Shown one piece after another: positions 29,355-37,827 of a stretch of 45,390 nucleotides of DNA. A program made the position numbers and the translations under genes. This DNA comes from Candidatus Coproplasma excrementipullorum (lineage in GTDB: Bacteria; Bacillota; Clostridia; Christensenellales; Borkfalkiaceae). The stretch covers positions 1 through 45,390 of the forward strand of contig DVNU01000015.1 of assembly GCA_018714165.1 (NCBI GenBank). The letters run 5' to 3'. Numbering within the stretch: position 1 is the stretch's first letter; every line of letters starts with the position of its first letter. Under the pieces are notes generated by a model. That model searched no databases and was not told the origin of the DNA. It worked only from the letters and a program-made list of their open reading frames with translations.

Positions 29355-32300
29355 TACTTGTCCCCCCTCTCTCTTTTAACTATTTCGGCTATACCCTTGC
29401 AGTTTATTGAAACTTTTGCGCGGGCCTCGCCGTCTGTGCCGAGGGCGAAGCCGCAACTGCCCGAAAGGGCGCAGTAGCGGCAGGCGTCGAGCGCGGGCGA
29501 GGGCTGAACGTTGCCCGCCGTCATTTCGGCCGCACCCTTGCGAGAAACGAGGGTTGAATAGGTTAAAAAGTCTGCAAAGTCCTCCCGCTCCAGTGCGCTG
29601 TCGGGATTTTTGCCGCCGAGATACGCGTCCACATAGCGGCTCTTGCGCTTTTCCTCCAGGGTAGTGTCGGTACTGCGGACAACGTCCTCGCTGCCGTCCA
29701 TATAGCCGTTGAGGCGGAACACGCCGTCGTGCTCGCCCTCGTAGTTGAAGCTGGCGGGAAAGTAGTACGCGCCCACCGCCCGCCTGCCCTTTGAGGAGGC
29801 CGAAAGATACACGGGAAGCTGGAGCTTCAACCCCATATAATACAGGGGGGCGGAGCTGTCAATCGCGCCCGTCTTGTAGTCGATTACGCGCACCATATCG
29901 CCGCTGTAGTCGACGCGGTCGATGCGGCCGTAGAGGCTGAGCCCGCCGTCGAGCGGAAGGCGACAGTTCTTTTCGACCTCGCCCACGCTGAAGGAGGAAT
30001 TTTTGAGCTGTTCGAAGGCGCCGGCGCACACGGCCACGCACTCGTCGATGAGCTGCGAGGCGGCGTATTCGCCGCGCTTATCGGCCGAGAGCGCCGAATA
30101 CTTGGGCTCGGACAGCATCTCGTTGGCCGTCTGCCGCGCGCGGGCGGCAAGCTCTTCAGGATCGGTGAGGGCGTTCACCGATGGTGAAAAGACCTTCTGG
30201 AGCACGGAGTGAATGAAGTTGCCGCAGTCGAGCGGCCTCATTACGCCCTCCTCCCTCTCGTTAAGCCTCAGCCCGCGGAGCATAAAGCACTTGTACGGGC
30301 AGGAGAAGTAAGTTTCGAGCACGGTGGGCGAAAACGAGGTGCCGTACAGCCTGTCGCCGCACGAGATGTTGCCGCTGTCCGACGAGGGCGAGAGCGCGGC
30401 CTTTGCCTGTTCTTCGTATCCGTTGTCGCAAAGGGTGGCATATATGGCCGACCGAACGGCGGGCGAGGGCTCGGCAACCAGCTGTTGCAGGGCGGGAGCG
30501 GGACGGGAGCAGATATACTTTAAATTGTCGGCGCCCCGCAAAAAATTTCTGCCCGTGAGGGGCGCAAGGCGGGCGCCCGAAGGCGAAGAAAAGAGCGCGC
30601 GGGCGTAGTCGACAATGCGGCTGACCCCGCTCTCCTCCCCCCCGCGGCGCACGGGGTAGCTTAAGTGCAGGGCGCGCCTGAATGCGCAGAGGTTGAGGCC
30701 CGCAGTTTCGCGCGCGCGGCGGTTGACCTGCTCGATTTTGGGAGAAATGACGATGTTCAGCGCCTCAAGCGAGCTTAAATCCCTGTCGGTGAGGACGGCG
30801 GTGTCGTCGCCGACGGCGGGCACCTCGCCCGTGAGGCCTGCGACGAACACGACTTCACTGCCCGTGTTGGCGCACGTTAAAAGGTCGCCCACAAACACGG
30901 CGTCCTGCCTGGGCGGAATTAACGAAAGTTCGGCGGCGGTGAGGCCGCTTTTGAATATTCTGCAAAATTCGCGGACGGACATGCTCAGGCCGTCGGTCAG
31001 CCTTTCGGCCTCGTCTATGACGGCGTTTACACTCTCAAACGCTCTGCCCGAAAAGGCGGCGAGCGAGGGATATTCCCCGCTGAACTGGGTATTCATCCCC
31101 TCCAGGGTGGCCTCGGCGTTGAAGTCTTTGAGTATGGCGCGCAGAGCGGCGCAGAACTGCCCGCCCGTACCCTTTGTAGGTATGCGCGCAAGCGAGCTTG
31201 AAAAGGGCCCGCGCACGCGTTCGACGGCGAATATATCGAGGTTAAGGGCGGAAAGGATGTCCTCCCTGGGCTTGCGCTTTACGCCGCCGCGGTAGCCCGC
31301 CAGGCGGAGCATATAGTTGACGAACAAGTCCTTGTCCTTGCGGCGCTCGCCCTCCCTTCTGTCGCCGCCCACAACAAAGAGGGGTGAAGTTACGACCGAA
31401 AAGACGCTGCTCTGCGTGCAACCGTCGGCGGCGCAGTTCAAAAAGCCCTCTAAAAAGGCAGAGACGGGGTGTTCGGCCAGGCTGTAGCGCTTGTCGAGGT
31501 AAAAGGGTATATCGTACTCGCTGAACACGCGCGAGAGCACGGGCGCGTAGCCGTCGAGGTCGGGCAACATCACGGATATGGCCCTGTAGCGCACGCCCTC
31601 TTCAAAGACATGGCGCACAATGTTTGCGGCGATATAGCGCATCTCCTCCTCTTCGTCCCTGCCCTCGAACAAGGTTACGGCCGAAGTGGGCAGAGGTTTG
31701 GCGGTGTGGAAGATTTCGGGATTGAAGATGTTGGCGCGTAAGATCTCGGCTTCGGGACAGAGGTCGGACTTTACCGCGCGGCGGTTGAGCCCGCCGTAAT
31801 TTTTTGCCACGCCAGCGAACGAGGCGGAGGCCTCGTTGACGTACACCTCCTCCCTGCCGCCGATGAAAATGCCCGTCACGTTTCCGGCTGCGTCCATGCA
31901 GGCCGAGGCGCACTCGGACACCGAACAGGTAAAGGCCTGGAAGCCTAAAAAGATGACGTCGGCGCCGCGCACGGCGGGAGAGGACAAGATGACTTCGGGC
32001 AGGAGGGCGAGATAGCGGTTTCTGTCCACCGCGCCGCTCTCGTCGAGATAATGCGTGTACGCCCTGTACAAAAATTCAAGGTCGCGGATCTTGCCTTCGA
32101 GCACGGGGCTTTGCGAGGAGACGGCGGCAAGGTCGTCCGGCGAAACGCGCGAGGAATAGAGCAGGGCTATAGTATCGTATATATCCTGGGCTGCGGTGGC
32201 CGCGGACAGCTTTTTAAAGAGGGTGAGCGAGGAGCGGTTCTCCTCTATAAGCCGACGGATGACCATGGCCGAACCCTGGCTGGTGAGAAGATCGGGGCAC

Positions 32301-32515
32301 TTGCCCCTCTCCGCCGATAGAAAGCGCGCGAAGGTATAGACCGACGCGGAGAAGGTTCCGCCCACAGCCTCGCAGACCATTCGTTCGGCGGCGAGGGTCA
32401 GCCTGTCCTCGCAGAAGATTACGGTGCGCGCGCCGCGCGCCTCGTTTGCCGAAACGAGTTCTTTAAGTTTGTGCATGGCCGCGCCCGTCGTGGGCGCGGT
32501 GAAGGATGTTATCAT
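29354..32515 (-). CDS. addB: AddB subunit of the AddAB helicase-nuclease
   Basis: 1053 aa. The helicase-like part is colinear with AddB (VIFLGFQAFT, YRAISVMLPDLDGYAPVL). The iron-sulfur cysteines are present: YFSCPYKCFML and, near the end, CRYCALSGSC. The C-terminal nuclease has VRVIDYKTGAI. The N-terminal ATP-binding loop, GRSGSGKT in Bacillus, is replaced by APTTGAAM, so Walker A is lost and ATP use should rest with AddA. There is no ribosome binding site; TATAAT stands 7 bases before the ATG. Confidence 0.94.
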   Translation of the reverse strand: MITSFTAPTTGAAMHKLKELVSANEARGARTVIFCEDRLTLAAERMVCEAVGGTFSASVYTFARFLSAERGKCPDLLTSQGSAMVIRRLIEENRSSLTLFKKLSAATAAQDIYDTIALLYSSRVSPDDLAAVSSQSPVLEGKIRDLEFLYRAYTHYLDESGAVDRNRYLALLPEVILSSPAVRGADVIFLGFQAFTCSVSECASACMDAAGNVTGIFIGGREEVYVNEASASFAGVAKNYGGLNRRAVKSDLCPEAEILRANIFNPEIFHTAKPLPTSAVTLFEGRDEEEEMRYIAANIVRHVFEEGVRYRAISVMLPDLDGYAPVLSRVFSEYDIPFYLDKRYSLAEHPVSAFLEGFLNCAADGCTQSSVFSVVTSPLFVVGGDRREGERRKDKDLFVNYMLRLAGYRGGVKRKPREDILSALNLDIFAVERVRGPFSSSLARIPTKGTGGQFCAALRAILKDFNAEATLEGMNTQFSGEYPSLAAFSGRAFESVNAVIDEAERLTDGLSMSVREFCRIFKSGLTAAELSLIPPRQDAVFVGDLLTCANTGSEVVFVAGLTGEVPAVGDDTAVLTDRDLSSLEALNIVISPKIEQVNRRARETAGLNLCAFRRALHLSYPVRRGGEESGVSRIVDYARALFSSPSGARLAPLTGRNFLRGADNLKYICSRPAPALQQLVAEPSPAVRSAIYATLCDNGYEEQAKAALSPSSDSGNISCGDRLYGTSFSPTVLETYFSCPYKCFMLRGLRLNEREEGVMRPLDCGNFIHSVLQKVFSPSVNALTDPEELAARARQTANEMLSEPKYSALSADKRGEYAASQLIDECVAVCAGAFEQLKNSSFSVGEVEKNCRLPLDGGLSLYGRIDRVDYSGDMVRVIDYKTGAIDSSAPLYYMGLKLQLPVYLSASSKGRRAVGAYYFPASFNYEGEHDGVFRLNGYMDGSEDVVRSTDTTLEEKRKSRYVDAYLGGKNPDSALEREDFADFLTYSTLVSRKGAAEMTAGNVQPSPALDACRYCALSGSCGFALGTDGEARAKVSINCKGIAEIVKRERGDK

Positions 32516-32522
32516 ATTCGTT

Positions 32523-32551
32523 ATTATACCACACCGTGCGCGAATTTTAAA
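32523..32551 (-). promoter_or_regulatory. Promoter of addBA at the start codon
   Basis: On the minus strand TTTAAA, 17-bp spacer, TATAAT (32523-32528). The start codon begins 7 bases further on at 32515, the expected transcript start. Confidence 0.6.
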
Positions 32552-32654
32552 GTGAATTGTTCAAAATATTTTGGTGGAAGCGCGCCGCGGCGCACAAAAG
32601 TAGCGCCGCGGCGCGCGATGCGGACTTTTTTTGCGATTTTTCATCTGCAAAAGT

Positions 32655-32684
32655 TTGCACTTTTTTATATTTGTATGTTATAAT
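32655..32684 (+). promoter_or_regulatory. Promoter of the lipoprotein gene at the start codon
   Basis: TTGCAC (32655-32660), 18-bp spacer, TATAAT (32679-32684), then 7 bases to the ATG at 32692. Confidence 0.75.
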
Positions 32685-32691
32685 AGCGAAT

Positions 32692-33798
32692 ATGAAAAAA
32701 TCAGCAAAGATTATCGCGCTGACAGTGTTCGCGGCGGGAGCTTTTACGCTTTCGGCCTGCGGAGGCTGCAGCGGATGCGGCGGCACGACAACATATAAGA
32801 TAACCACTGCGCCCAACTGGCAGATAAGGGGCAGTTCTGCGGACGACCTTGAAACTTCGTCCGTGCTGTTCGAAGCGAAGGAGACGGCCGTTTACACCGT
32901 TGATTTCAGCAAGGGCGCCAACACCAACTATTCGCTTGAATACACCCAGGGGCAGTACACCACCACCTTCTACGCGATACAGTACAACTGGAACGACTCC
33001 TCCATTCCCCAGGAGCTCAAGGCAGAGGGCGAAACCGACCCCGTCTACGTATACGAGACCAGCTTAACCCTTACGGGCAAGTTTGTTGTGGGCAGTGACG
33101 AGCACGAGTTTACCAACGTCATTGAGACGGTGAGCTACTTCCGCTCGGCGGCAAACAACCTGTTGCCTGTGTACTCGATGCAGGACATACAGTGCACCTC
33201 GCCCAACTCCCTCCAGCCCGCATCGATCGAAACGGCTTATGTGGAGATGGACAGGGTATACGAGACCTACTACAGCCGCGACGGCGGCACGGCCGTGACG
33301 ACGGTTACCGCGCGCGGCAACGACGACATTCAAAGCGGAACCACAACCGCGGGCACAGGCACCGAATACACGCTGTTCGATTCGAGCTCGCTGGGCGTTG
33401 CCCTGCGCAGCATGAGCCAGAGCAGCACCCAGCTGTTCGACGTGTTTGTTCCCGTAAACGGCGCAAATGCCAGATACCAGGCGGCCTGGGGCAGTTCCGC
33501 GACCGTTGCAAGCGACAACGATGCGTACACGGGAATAATTGCGGCAATGAACAGCGCCGCCGAGGACGGATACATTCTCAACGGCAGAGACGAAGAGGGT
33601 GCAAGGCAGTTCAGTTGGACGCCCGTTACAGTCAGCCTTGTTTCAAGCATGGCGGGCCCCTCCAACACCTACTACTATGCCAGTGTGACCAACGCCGACC
33701 TCAACACACAGAGGGCCGTGCTGATGCGCGTTGAGGAGGTTGTGCCATTCAACCTCGGCACGATTGTGTATAACCTTCAGTCTGTAGAGCTCAACTAA
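32692..33798 (+). CDS. Lipoprotein, unknown function
   Basis: 368 aa. The signal peptide ends in LSAC, giving lipidated Cys23, followed by a Cys/Gly-rich GGCSGCGG stretch with two extra Cys. The remaining ~340 residues are rich in Thr, Ser and Tyr with alternating beta strands and look like a secreted beta-sandwich; I do not recognise a family. The start at 32692 is set by the signal peptide; no ribosome binding site is present and the promoter -10 ends 7 bases before it. An upstream in-frame start at 32557 would put the signal peptide inside the protein. Confidence 0.7.
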   Translation: MKKSAKIIALTVFAAGAFTLSACGGCSGCGGTTTYKITTAPNWQIRGSSADDLETSSVLFEAKETAVYTVDFSKGANTNYSLEYTQGQYTTTFYAIQYNWNDSSIPQELKAEGETDPVYVYETSLTLTGKFVVGSDEHEFTNVIETVSYFRSAANNLLPVYSMQDIQCTSPNSLQPASIETAYVEMDRVYETYYSRDGGTAVTTVTARGNDDIQSGTTTAGTGTEYTLFDSSSLGVALRSMSQSSTQLFDVFVPVNGANARYQAAWGSSATVASDNDAYTGIIAAMNSAAEDGYILNGRDEEGARQFSWTPVTVSLVSSMAGPSNTYYYASVTNADLNTQRAVLMRVEEVVPFNLGTIVYNLQSVELN

Positions 33799-33812
33799 AT
33801 TTATATAAATCA

Positions 33813-33850
33813 AGCCCCCTCCCCGGCTATGGCCGCGGAGGGGGCTTTTT
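33813..33850 (+). terminator. Rho-independent terminator after the lipoprotein gene
   Basis: AGCCCCCTCC (33813-33822) / GGAGGGGGCT (33837-33846), then TTTT. Confidence 0.9.
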
Positions 33851-33865
33851 GATATTCACGCTACA

Positions 33866-34267
33866 TTATAATTTATTGTATTCCTCATCGGTGACAGGTT
33901 CGCACCACACGCTCTTGCCGCCCTTGGCGGGAACTTCGACCGCAAGGTGCTGAAACGGGCAATCCTTTTTGGCGCCGTGCCAGTGCTTTACGCCCGCGGG
34001 GATATTGACTACGTCGCCGGGCTTCAGGGCCCGGGCGGGTTTGCCCCACTCCTGGTACCAGCCCTCTCCGGCGGTGACGATGAGAATCTGGCCGCCTCCC
34101 TCTTCGGCCTCGTGAATGTGCCAGTTGTTGCGGCAGGCGGGCTCGAAGGTGACGTTGGCAATGAACACCTGCTTGTCCGACAGGACGTGCAGATAGCTCT
34201 TGCCGATGAAGTACTGCGCGTAGGCGTCGTTGCCTGCGCCTATGGGAAACTGTGATAATTCTTTCAT
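33866..34267 (-). CDS. Cupin-domain protein
   Basis: 133 aa, one cupin barrel with metal ligands in NWHIHEAEEGGGQILIV and the later PAGVKHWHGA (His, His, Glu, His). It begins MKELSQFPIGAGNDAYAQYF, a form common in cupins that stand next to carboxymuconolactone decarboxylase-like genes. It probably binds a metal and acts on, or senses, a small organic compound. AAGGAG precedes the ATG. It is the last gene of a three-gene operon. Confidence 0.88.
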   Translation of the reverse strand: MKELSQFPIGAGNDAYAQYFIGKSYLHVLSDKQVFIANVTFEPACRNNWHIHEAEEGGGQILIVTAGEGWYQEWGKPARALKPGDVVNIPAGVKHWHGAKKDCPFQHLAVEVPAKGGKSVWCEPVTDEEYNKL

Positions 34268-34276
34268 TTTTACTCC

Positions 34277-35026
34277 TTATTTCATTTCTGATGCTTTACT
34301 TATGCAGGTCAGGGCGTTTAACGAGCGGGGATAGCCGATGTAGGGAAGGCACTGCGACACTACGCAGATTAAAAACTGCTTGTCGTTTCCGATGCGCATA
34401 TTTGCGGCGGCGTGGGAGGTGAGCTGAGGTTCGCACCCGCCCTGCGCGGCAAGATAACAGAAGGTTATCATCTCGCGGTCGCTATCCGACAGCCCCTTGC
34501 GGGTGTAGTAGTCGCCGAAACAGTTGCCCGAAAGCCAGCGGTTGATGTGTTCGGTCTCCCCTCCGCGGCGCGAAAAGCCGCGCATGCCCTCGCCGAAAAT
34601 TTCAACCTGCTTGTTCTCGCCGTCTGAAATGCGGCTGTCCGCCGTGACGGTTGCGCGAGGCTCGGTGGGAAGCTCCGCACCCTCCCTGACGAGCCGGCTG
34701 TTGGCGATATTGAAAAAGGGCAACACCCTGCCTATGCCGAGATAGGCCACGGCCTGATATATGACCTCCTTTATCTCCGCGGCGGTTACGCCGAAATGCA
34801 GAGCGGCGGCGACCTCGCCCGAAAAGGCGTCCGTCCCGCCGCAACCCAATAAAGTGGCCAAAATGGCGAGGTGGCGAACTCTGTCGGGCAGGGGATGTTC
34901 GTTTATTACCTCGTCGAAGGCAAAGTTGCAGAACAGCTCGTAAAATTCGGGGTCTGTCTGCGAGAGCGAGGAGAGCTCGCCGCCCGTCATCTTTTCAACA
35001 TACTTAGCTGCATTTTTATTGGGCAT
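34277..35026 (-). CDS. Tandem carboxymuconolactone decarboxylase (AhpD-like) family protein
   Basis: 249 aa with two CMD folds. The first has VRHLAILATLLGCGGTDAFSGEVAAALHFGVTAAEI-type layout (HLAILATLLGCGG, then HFGVTAAEIKEVIYQAVAYLG); the second has REMITFCYLAAQGGCEPQLTSH and IGNDKQFLICVVSQCLPYIGYPR shortened. The AhpD CxxC pair is not present, so the redox role of AhpD is doubtful. Members of this fusion often accompany cupins and flavin reductases in anaerobes, as here; their substrate is not known. Confidence 0.85.
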   Translation of the reverse strand: MPNKNAAKYVEKMTGGELSSLSQTDPEFYELFCNFAFDEVINEHPLPDRVRHLAILATLLGCGGTDAFSGEVAAALHFGVTAAEIKEVIYQAVAYLGIGRVLPFFNIANSRLVREGAELPTEPRATVTADSRISDGENKQVEIFGEGMRGFSRRGGETEHINRWLSGNCFGDYYTRKGLSDSDREMITFCYLAAQGGCEPQLTSHAAANMRIGNDKQFLICVVSQCLPYIGYPRSLNALTCISKASEMK

Positions 35027-35037
35027 ATTGCACCTTC

Positions 35038-35592
35038 TTATCTGAGTTTTTTGCCCGAAGAGAAGGCGTCGCCCACCTCTTCGCCGAGCACAAGATATTT
35101 ATTGTTTACGGGATCAAACGTTATGGGCTGTAAGAGCGCGGGGCTGATCTTGCCGTCCTTTAATACGCTCTCGTCGGCGGAGACGTTGACTATGTCGCCA
35201 ATTATAAGGCCGTCCTCGTTGATTTTGTCGAGGCGGCACTCAAGAGCGAGCTTTAACGTGGTGACGACGGGAGCGTCGACAAACTGCGACTTTTCAATAG
35301 TCCAGCCCGTCTTTGCAAATTTATCGGGCACGGAATTTGCCGAAACTATGCCGACGTAGTCGCACGCGGCGACGTTCCGGGCGTCGGCGATGTTGATGAC
35401 GAAGGCCTTTTTCTTGAGTATATTCTTTGTCGTTCTGTGACCTTCGGAAAGGCAGAGCATCACCTTGCCGTAATCACATATTCCGCCCCAGGCGGCGTTC
35501 ATCGCGTCGGGCGTGCCGTCCTCGTTATACGTTGAGATGACGAGCACGGGCTGGGGATAGAGATAGGTATTTACGCCGAAATTTTTCCTCAT
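35038..35592 (-). CDS. Flavin reductase-like FMN-binding protein
   Basis: 184 aa. The split-barrel flavin reductase pattern is clear: PVLVISTYNEDGTPDAMNAAW at the start and GHRTTKNILKKKAFVINIAD for FMN binding, then a second half with ALECRLDKINEDGLIIGDIV. It should bind FMN and reduce it or a linked partner. AAGGAGAAGTTTT sets the start at 35592; the earlier in-frame ATG at 35682 lacks a site. First gene of the flavin-CMD-cupin operon. Confidence 0.88.
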   Translation of the reverse strand: MRKNFGVNTYLYPQPVLVISTYNEDGTPDAMNAAWGGICDYGKVMLCLSEGHRTTKNILKKKAFVINIADARNVAACDYVGIVSANSVPDKFAKTGWTIEKSQFVDAPVVTTLKLALECRLDKINEDGLIIGDIVNVSADESVLKDGKISPALLQPITFDPVNNKYLVLGEEVGDAFSSGKKLR

Positions 35593-35653
35593 AAAACTTC
35601 TCCTTATTTTTATAGTCTGCGCAGGCGGGGAACAACCCCTTTCTGCATACACT

Positions 35654-35707
35654 ATTATAATATAATAAAAAAATGATATCAATAGCTGTTTTTATGTAAT
35701 ATCAATA
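35654..35707 (-). promoter_or_regulatory. Promoter of the flavin reductase operon with repeated ATATCAATA
   Basis: On the minus strand TTGATA (35677-35682), 17-bp spacer, TATAAT (35654-35659). The word ATATCAATA (plus strand) occurs at 35676-35684, over the -35 box, and at 35699-35707, 23 bp away. This suggests an operator for an unknown regulator. Confidence 0.65.
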
Positions 35708-35745
35708 AGTTTTGCTAATAGAGCCGACAAAAAACGCGGCGGGTA

Positions 35746-35774
35746 TTGACAGCGTGCCGACGGCGTGTTAAAAT
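35746..35774 (+). promoter_or_regulatory. Orphan consensus promoter
   Basis: TTGACA (35746-35751), 17-bp spacer, TAAAAT (35769-35774) on the plus strand, with no protein gene behind it before the next terminator. Confidence 0.8.
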
Positions 35775-35780
35775 ATATCT

Positions 35781-35912
35781 GTAATCGGGAAGAACATCCG
35801 CTCTTTCTGCATTGCAAAAACGTTTCTACATTTTTTATTACTCCTTATCTGATATTAAGTAAAAATCCCGTTCGGCGGCACATATGTGCCGCCGAACGGG
35901 ATTTTACTTTGC
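35781..35912 (+). ncRNA. Candidate small RNA, about 130 nt
   Basis: It begins where the orphan promoter should start transcription and ends with a 20-bp-class hairpin (35857-35910, centre CATATG) whose 3' arm ends GGGATTTTACTTTG. No ATG with a ribosome binding site lies inside. The flanking genes are on the minus strand, so this transcript serves neither. It is not recognisably 6S, SRP or another known RNA. A transcript acting on the ABC gene downstream is possible because it converges on it. Confidence 0.5.
35857..35910. terminator. Bidirectional terminator hairpin
   Basis: Long inverted repeat with A/T-rich ends on both sides; it could stop both the candidate small RNA and the minus-strand ABC operon. 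Confidence 0.75.
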
Positions 35913-35946
35913 ACGCAGGGAACTGTCAGGACGCACCGTAAACGCC

Positions 35947-35974
35947 GGCGGCGCGGAAATTTTTCCGCGCCGCC
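35947..35974 (-). terminator. Terminator hairpin directly after the second ABC gene
   Basis: GGCGGCGCGGAAA (35947-35959) / TTTCCGCGCCGCC (35962-35974), eight bases behind the stop codon. Confidence 0.65.
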
Positions 35975-35981
35975 GCAACTT

Positions 35982-37784
35982 TCAATAACTTTCAAACTGT
36001 GACTTATACAGGTTGTAATACATTCCCCTGCGCTCAAGCAACTGGGTATGGGTGCCCTGTTCGACTATGTCGCCGCCGTCCATGACGAGAATTTTATCCG
36101 CTCCCCTTATGGTGGACAGCCTGTGCGCGATGACAAAACACGTTCTGCCCTCCATAAGCTTGGTCATGGCCTGCTGGATGATGTGCTCGGTGCGGGTGTC
36201 GACGTTGGAGGTGGCCTCGTCCAGAATGAGCATGGGCGAGTCGAGCAGCATGGCGCGCGCGATGGTCAGAAGCTGTTTCTGCCCCTTGGAGATGTTTACG
36301 GCGTTGTCCGAAAGATATGTGTCGTAGCCCTGGGGCAGACGGGTGATGAAGGAATGTATCTTGGCCGCTTTGCACACGCGCTCGACCTCCTCGCGCGTGG
36401 CGCCGTCCTTGCCGTAGGCGATATTTTCGTACACCGTGCCCGCGAACAACCAGGTGTCCTGCAAGACCATTGTAAAACAGGAGCGCAGGCCCGCGCGCGT
36501 GAAGTTGTTTATGGGCGTGTCGTCTATGCGTATCTCGCCCGAATCGGGGTCGTAGAAGCGCATTAAAAGGTTGATTATAGTCGTCTTGCCCGCGCCCGTG
36601 CGGCCGACTATGGCAATGAGGTCGCCCTTTTTGGCCGAAAGCGAAAAGTCGTGGATTATCTCCCTGCCCTTGACGTAGCTGAAGGCGAGGTGTTCGATCT
36701 CCACGTCGCCGCGCACATCCGAAGGGATGATTGCGCCCTCCGGGTCGGGCGCTTCGGGTTGCTCTTCGAGCACGCGGAATACGCGCTCGGCCGCGGCTAT
36801 GGCAGACTGGAATTCGCCGAACACGTTGGCGATTTCGTTTATGGGGCCCGAAAATTTGCGCGAATAGAGCACGAACGAGGCCACCTGCCCGACGCGCGTT
36901 ATGCCGCCGAAGGAGTACATATACATCAGCGCGCCGAGCACGGATATGAGCGTGAGCGCGAGGTTGTTCATAAAATTATTTATGGGGCCGGTCATTGTGG
37001 AGAGATACTCGGCCTCGGCATAGGCGTCAACCGCGTCGGTGTTTTTGTTTTCAAACTTGTCGATTATCACCTGTTCACAGCCGTAGGCCTTGGTCGTCTT
37101 CTGACCGGCAATCATCTCCTCCACAAAGCCGTTGAGTTCGCCCAGCTTTGCACTGCGCCTGCGGAAGAGGGGCTGAACCCTCTTGGCGAGATAGCGCGTT
37201 ATGAGCACGGATATGGGAATGGTTACGGCAAATACCAGCACGAGCAATGGCGAGATGACGAGCATCATAACAAAGGAGCCGACTATCTGCACCACGCTGT
37301 TTAAGACGAGCACGACGTCGTTGGCGAGCGATTCGCCCACCGTATCGATGTCGTAGGACAGCACGGAGATTATGTCGCCCGCCTGGCGGCTGTCGAAATA
37401 GCTTACGGGCAGGGATATGAGGCGGTTGAAGGTATGCTCGCGCATTGCGCATGCCACCTTGCGCGACACATACGCCATGCCCACCGTGGAGAGGTAGCTG
37501 AGCACGCCCGACAGCAGGTATACCCCCGCAAGCAGGGCACAGCTGTAGAGCACGGCGGACATATCGGTGGAGCCGTCCGTCTTTATGAGGTCGATGGCGT
37601 CGCCGCTGATGCGCGGGCCGATGAGCGACAGCACCACCGCCGCTATGTTGGTTATGAACAGCGCAATAAACAGGGGCAGCCAGGGGCGCAAATATTTTAA
37701 AAGGTTGACAATTACATACTTTGTGTCCACCTTTCTTTTCCCTAAGTTGCGCGTATCCGAAATATGCATTCGCGGTTCTTTCAT
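35982..37784 (-). CDS. ABC exporter half-transporter, subunit with the active Walker B
   Basis: 600 aa: six membrane helices (about 40-330) then an ATPase domain. Walker A is GRTGAGKTT, Walker B LILDEATSNVD with catalytic Glu, and the switch is IAHRLST. The signature reads NISKGQKQL, not LSGGQ. The partner at 38096 shows the opposite pattern, which is how heterodimeric exporters of the BmrCD / TM287-288 kind are built. Probable role: export of a drug, lipid or peptide. A GGAG site stands 10 bases before the ATG. It lies 311 bp behind its partner, across a hairpin array. Confidence 0.92.
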   Translation of the reverse strand: MKEPRMHISDTRNLGKRKVDTKYVIVNLLKYLRPWLPLFIALFITNIAAVVLSLIGPRISGDAIDLIKTDGSTDMSAVLYSCALLAGVYLLSGVLSYLSTVGMAYVSRKVACAMREHTFNRLISLPVSYFDSRQAGDIISVLSYDIDTVGESLANDVVLVLNSVVQIVGSFVMMLVISPLLVLVFAVTIPISVLITRYLAKRVQPLFRRRSAKLGELNGFVEEMIAGQKTTKAYGCEQVIIDKFENKNTDAVDAYAEAEYLSTMTGPINNFMNNLALTLISVLGALMYMYSFGGITRVGQVASFVLYSRKFSGPINEIANVFGEFQSAIAAAERVFRVLEEQPEAPDPEGAIIPSDVRGDVEIEHLAFSYVKGREIIHDFSLSAKKGDLIAIVGRTGAGKTTIINLLMRFYDPDSGEIRIDDTPINNFTRAGLRSCFTMVLQDTWLFAGTVYENIAYGKDGATREEVERVCKAAKIHSFITRLPQGYDTYLSDNAVNISKGQKQLLTIARAMLLDSPMLILDEATSNVDTRTEHIIQQAMTKLMEGRTCFVIAHRLSTIRGADKILVMDGGDIVEQGTHTQLLERRGMYYNLYKSQFESY

Positions 37785-37827
37785 AATTATTAATTATTCT
37801 CCATTAAGAAGATTTGGATATATACGG

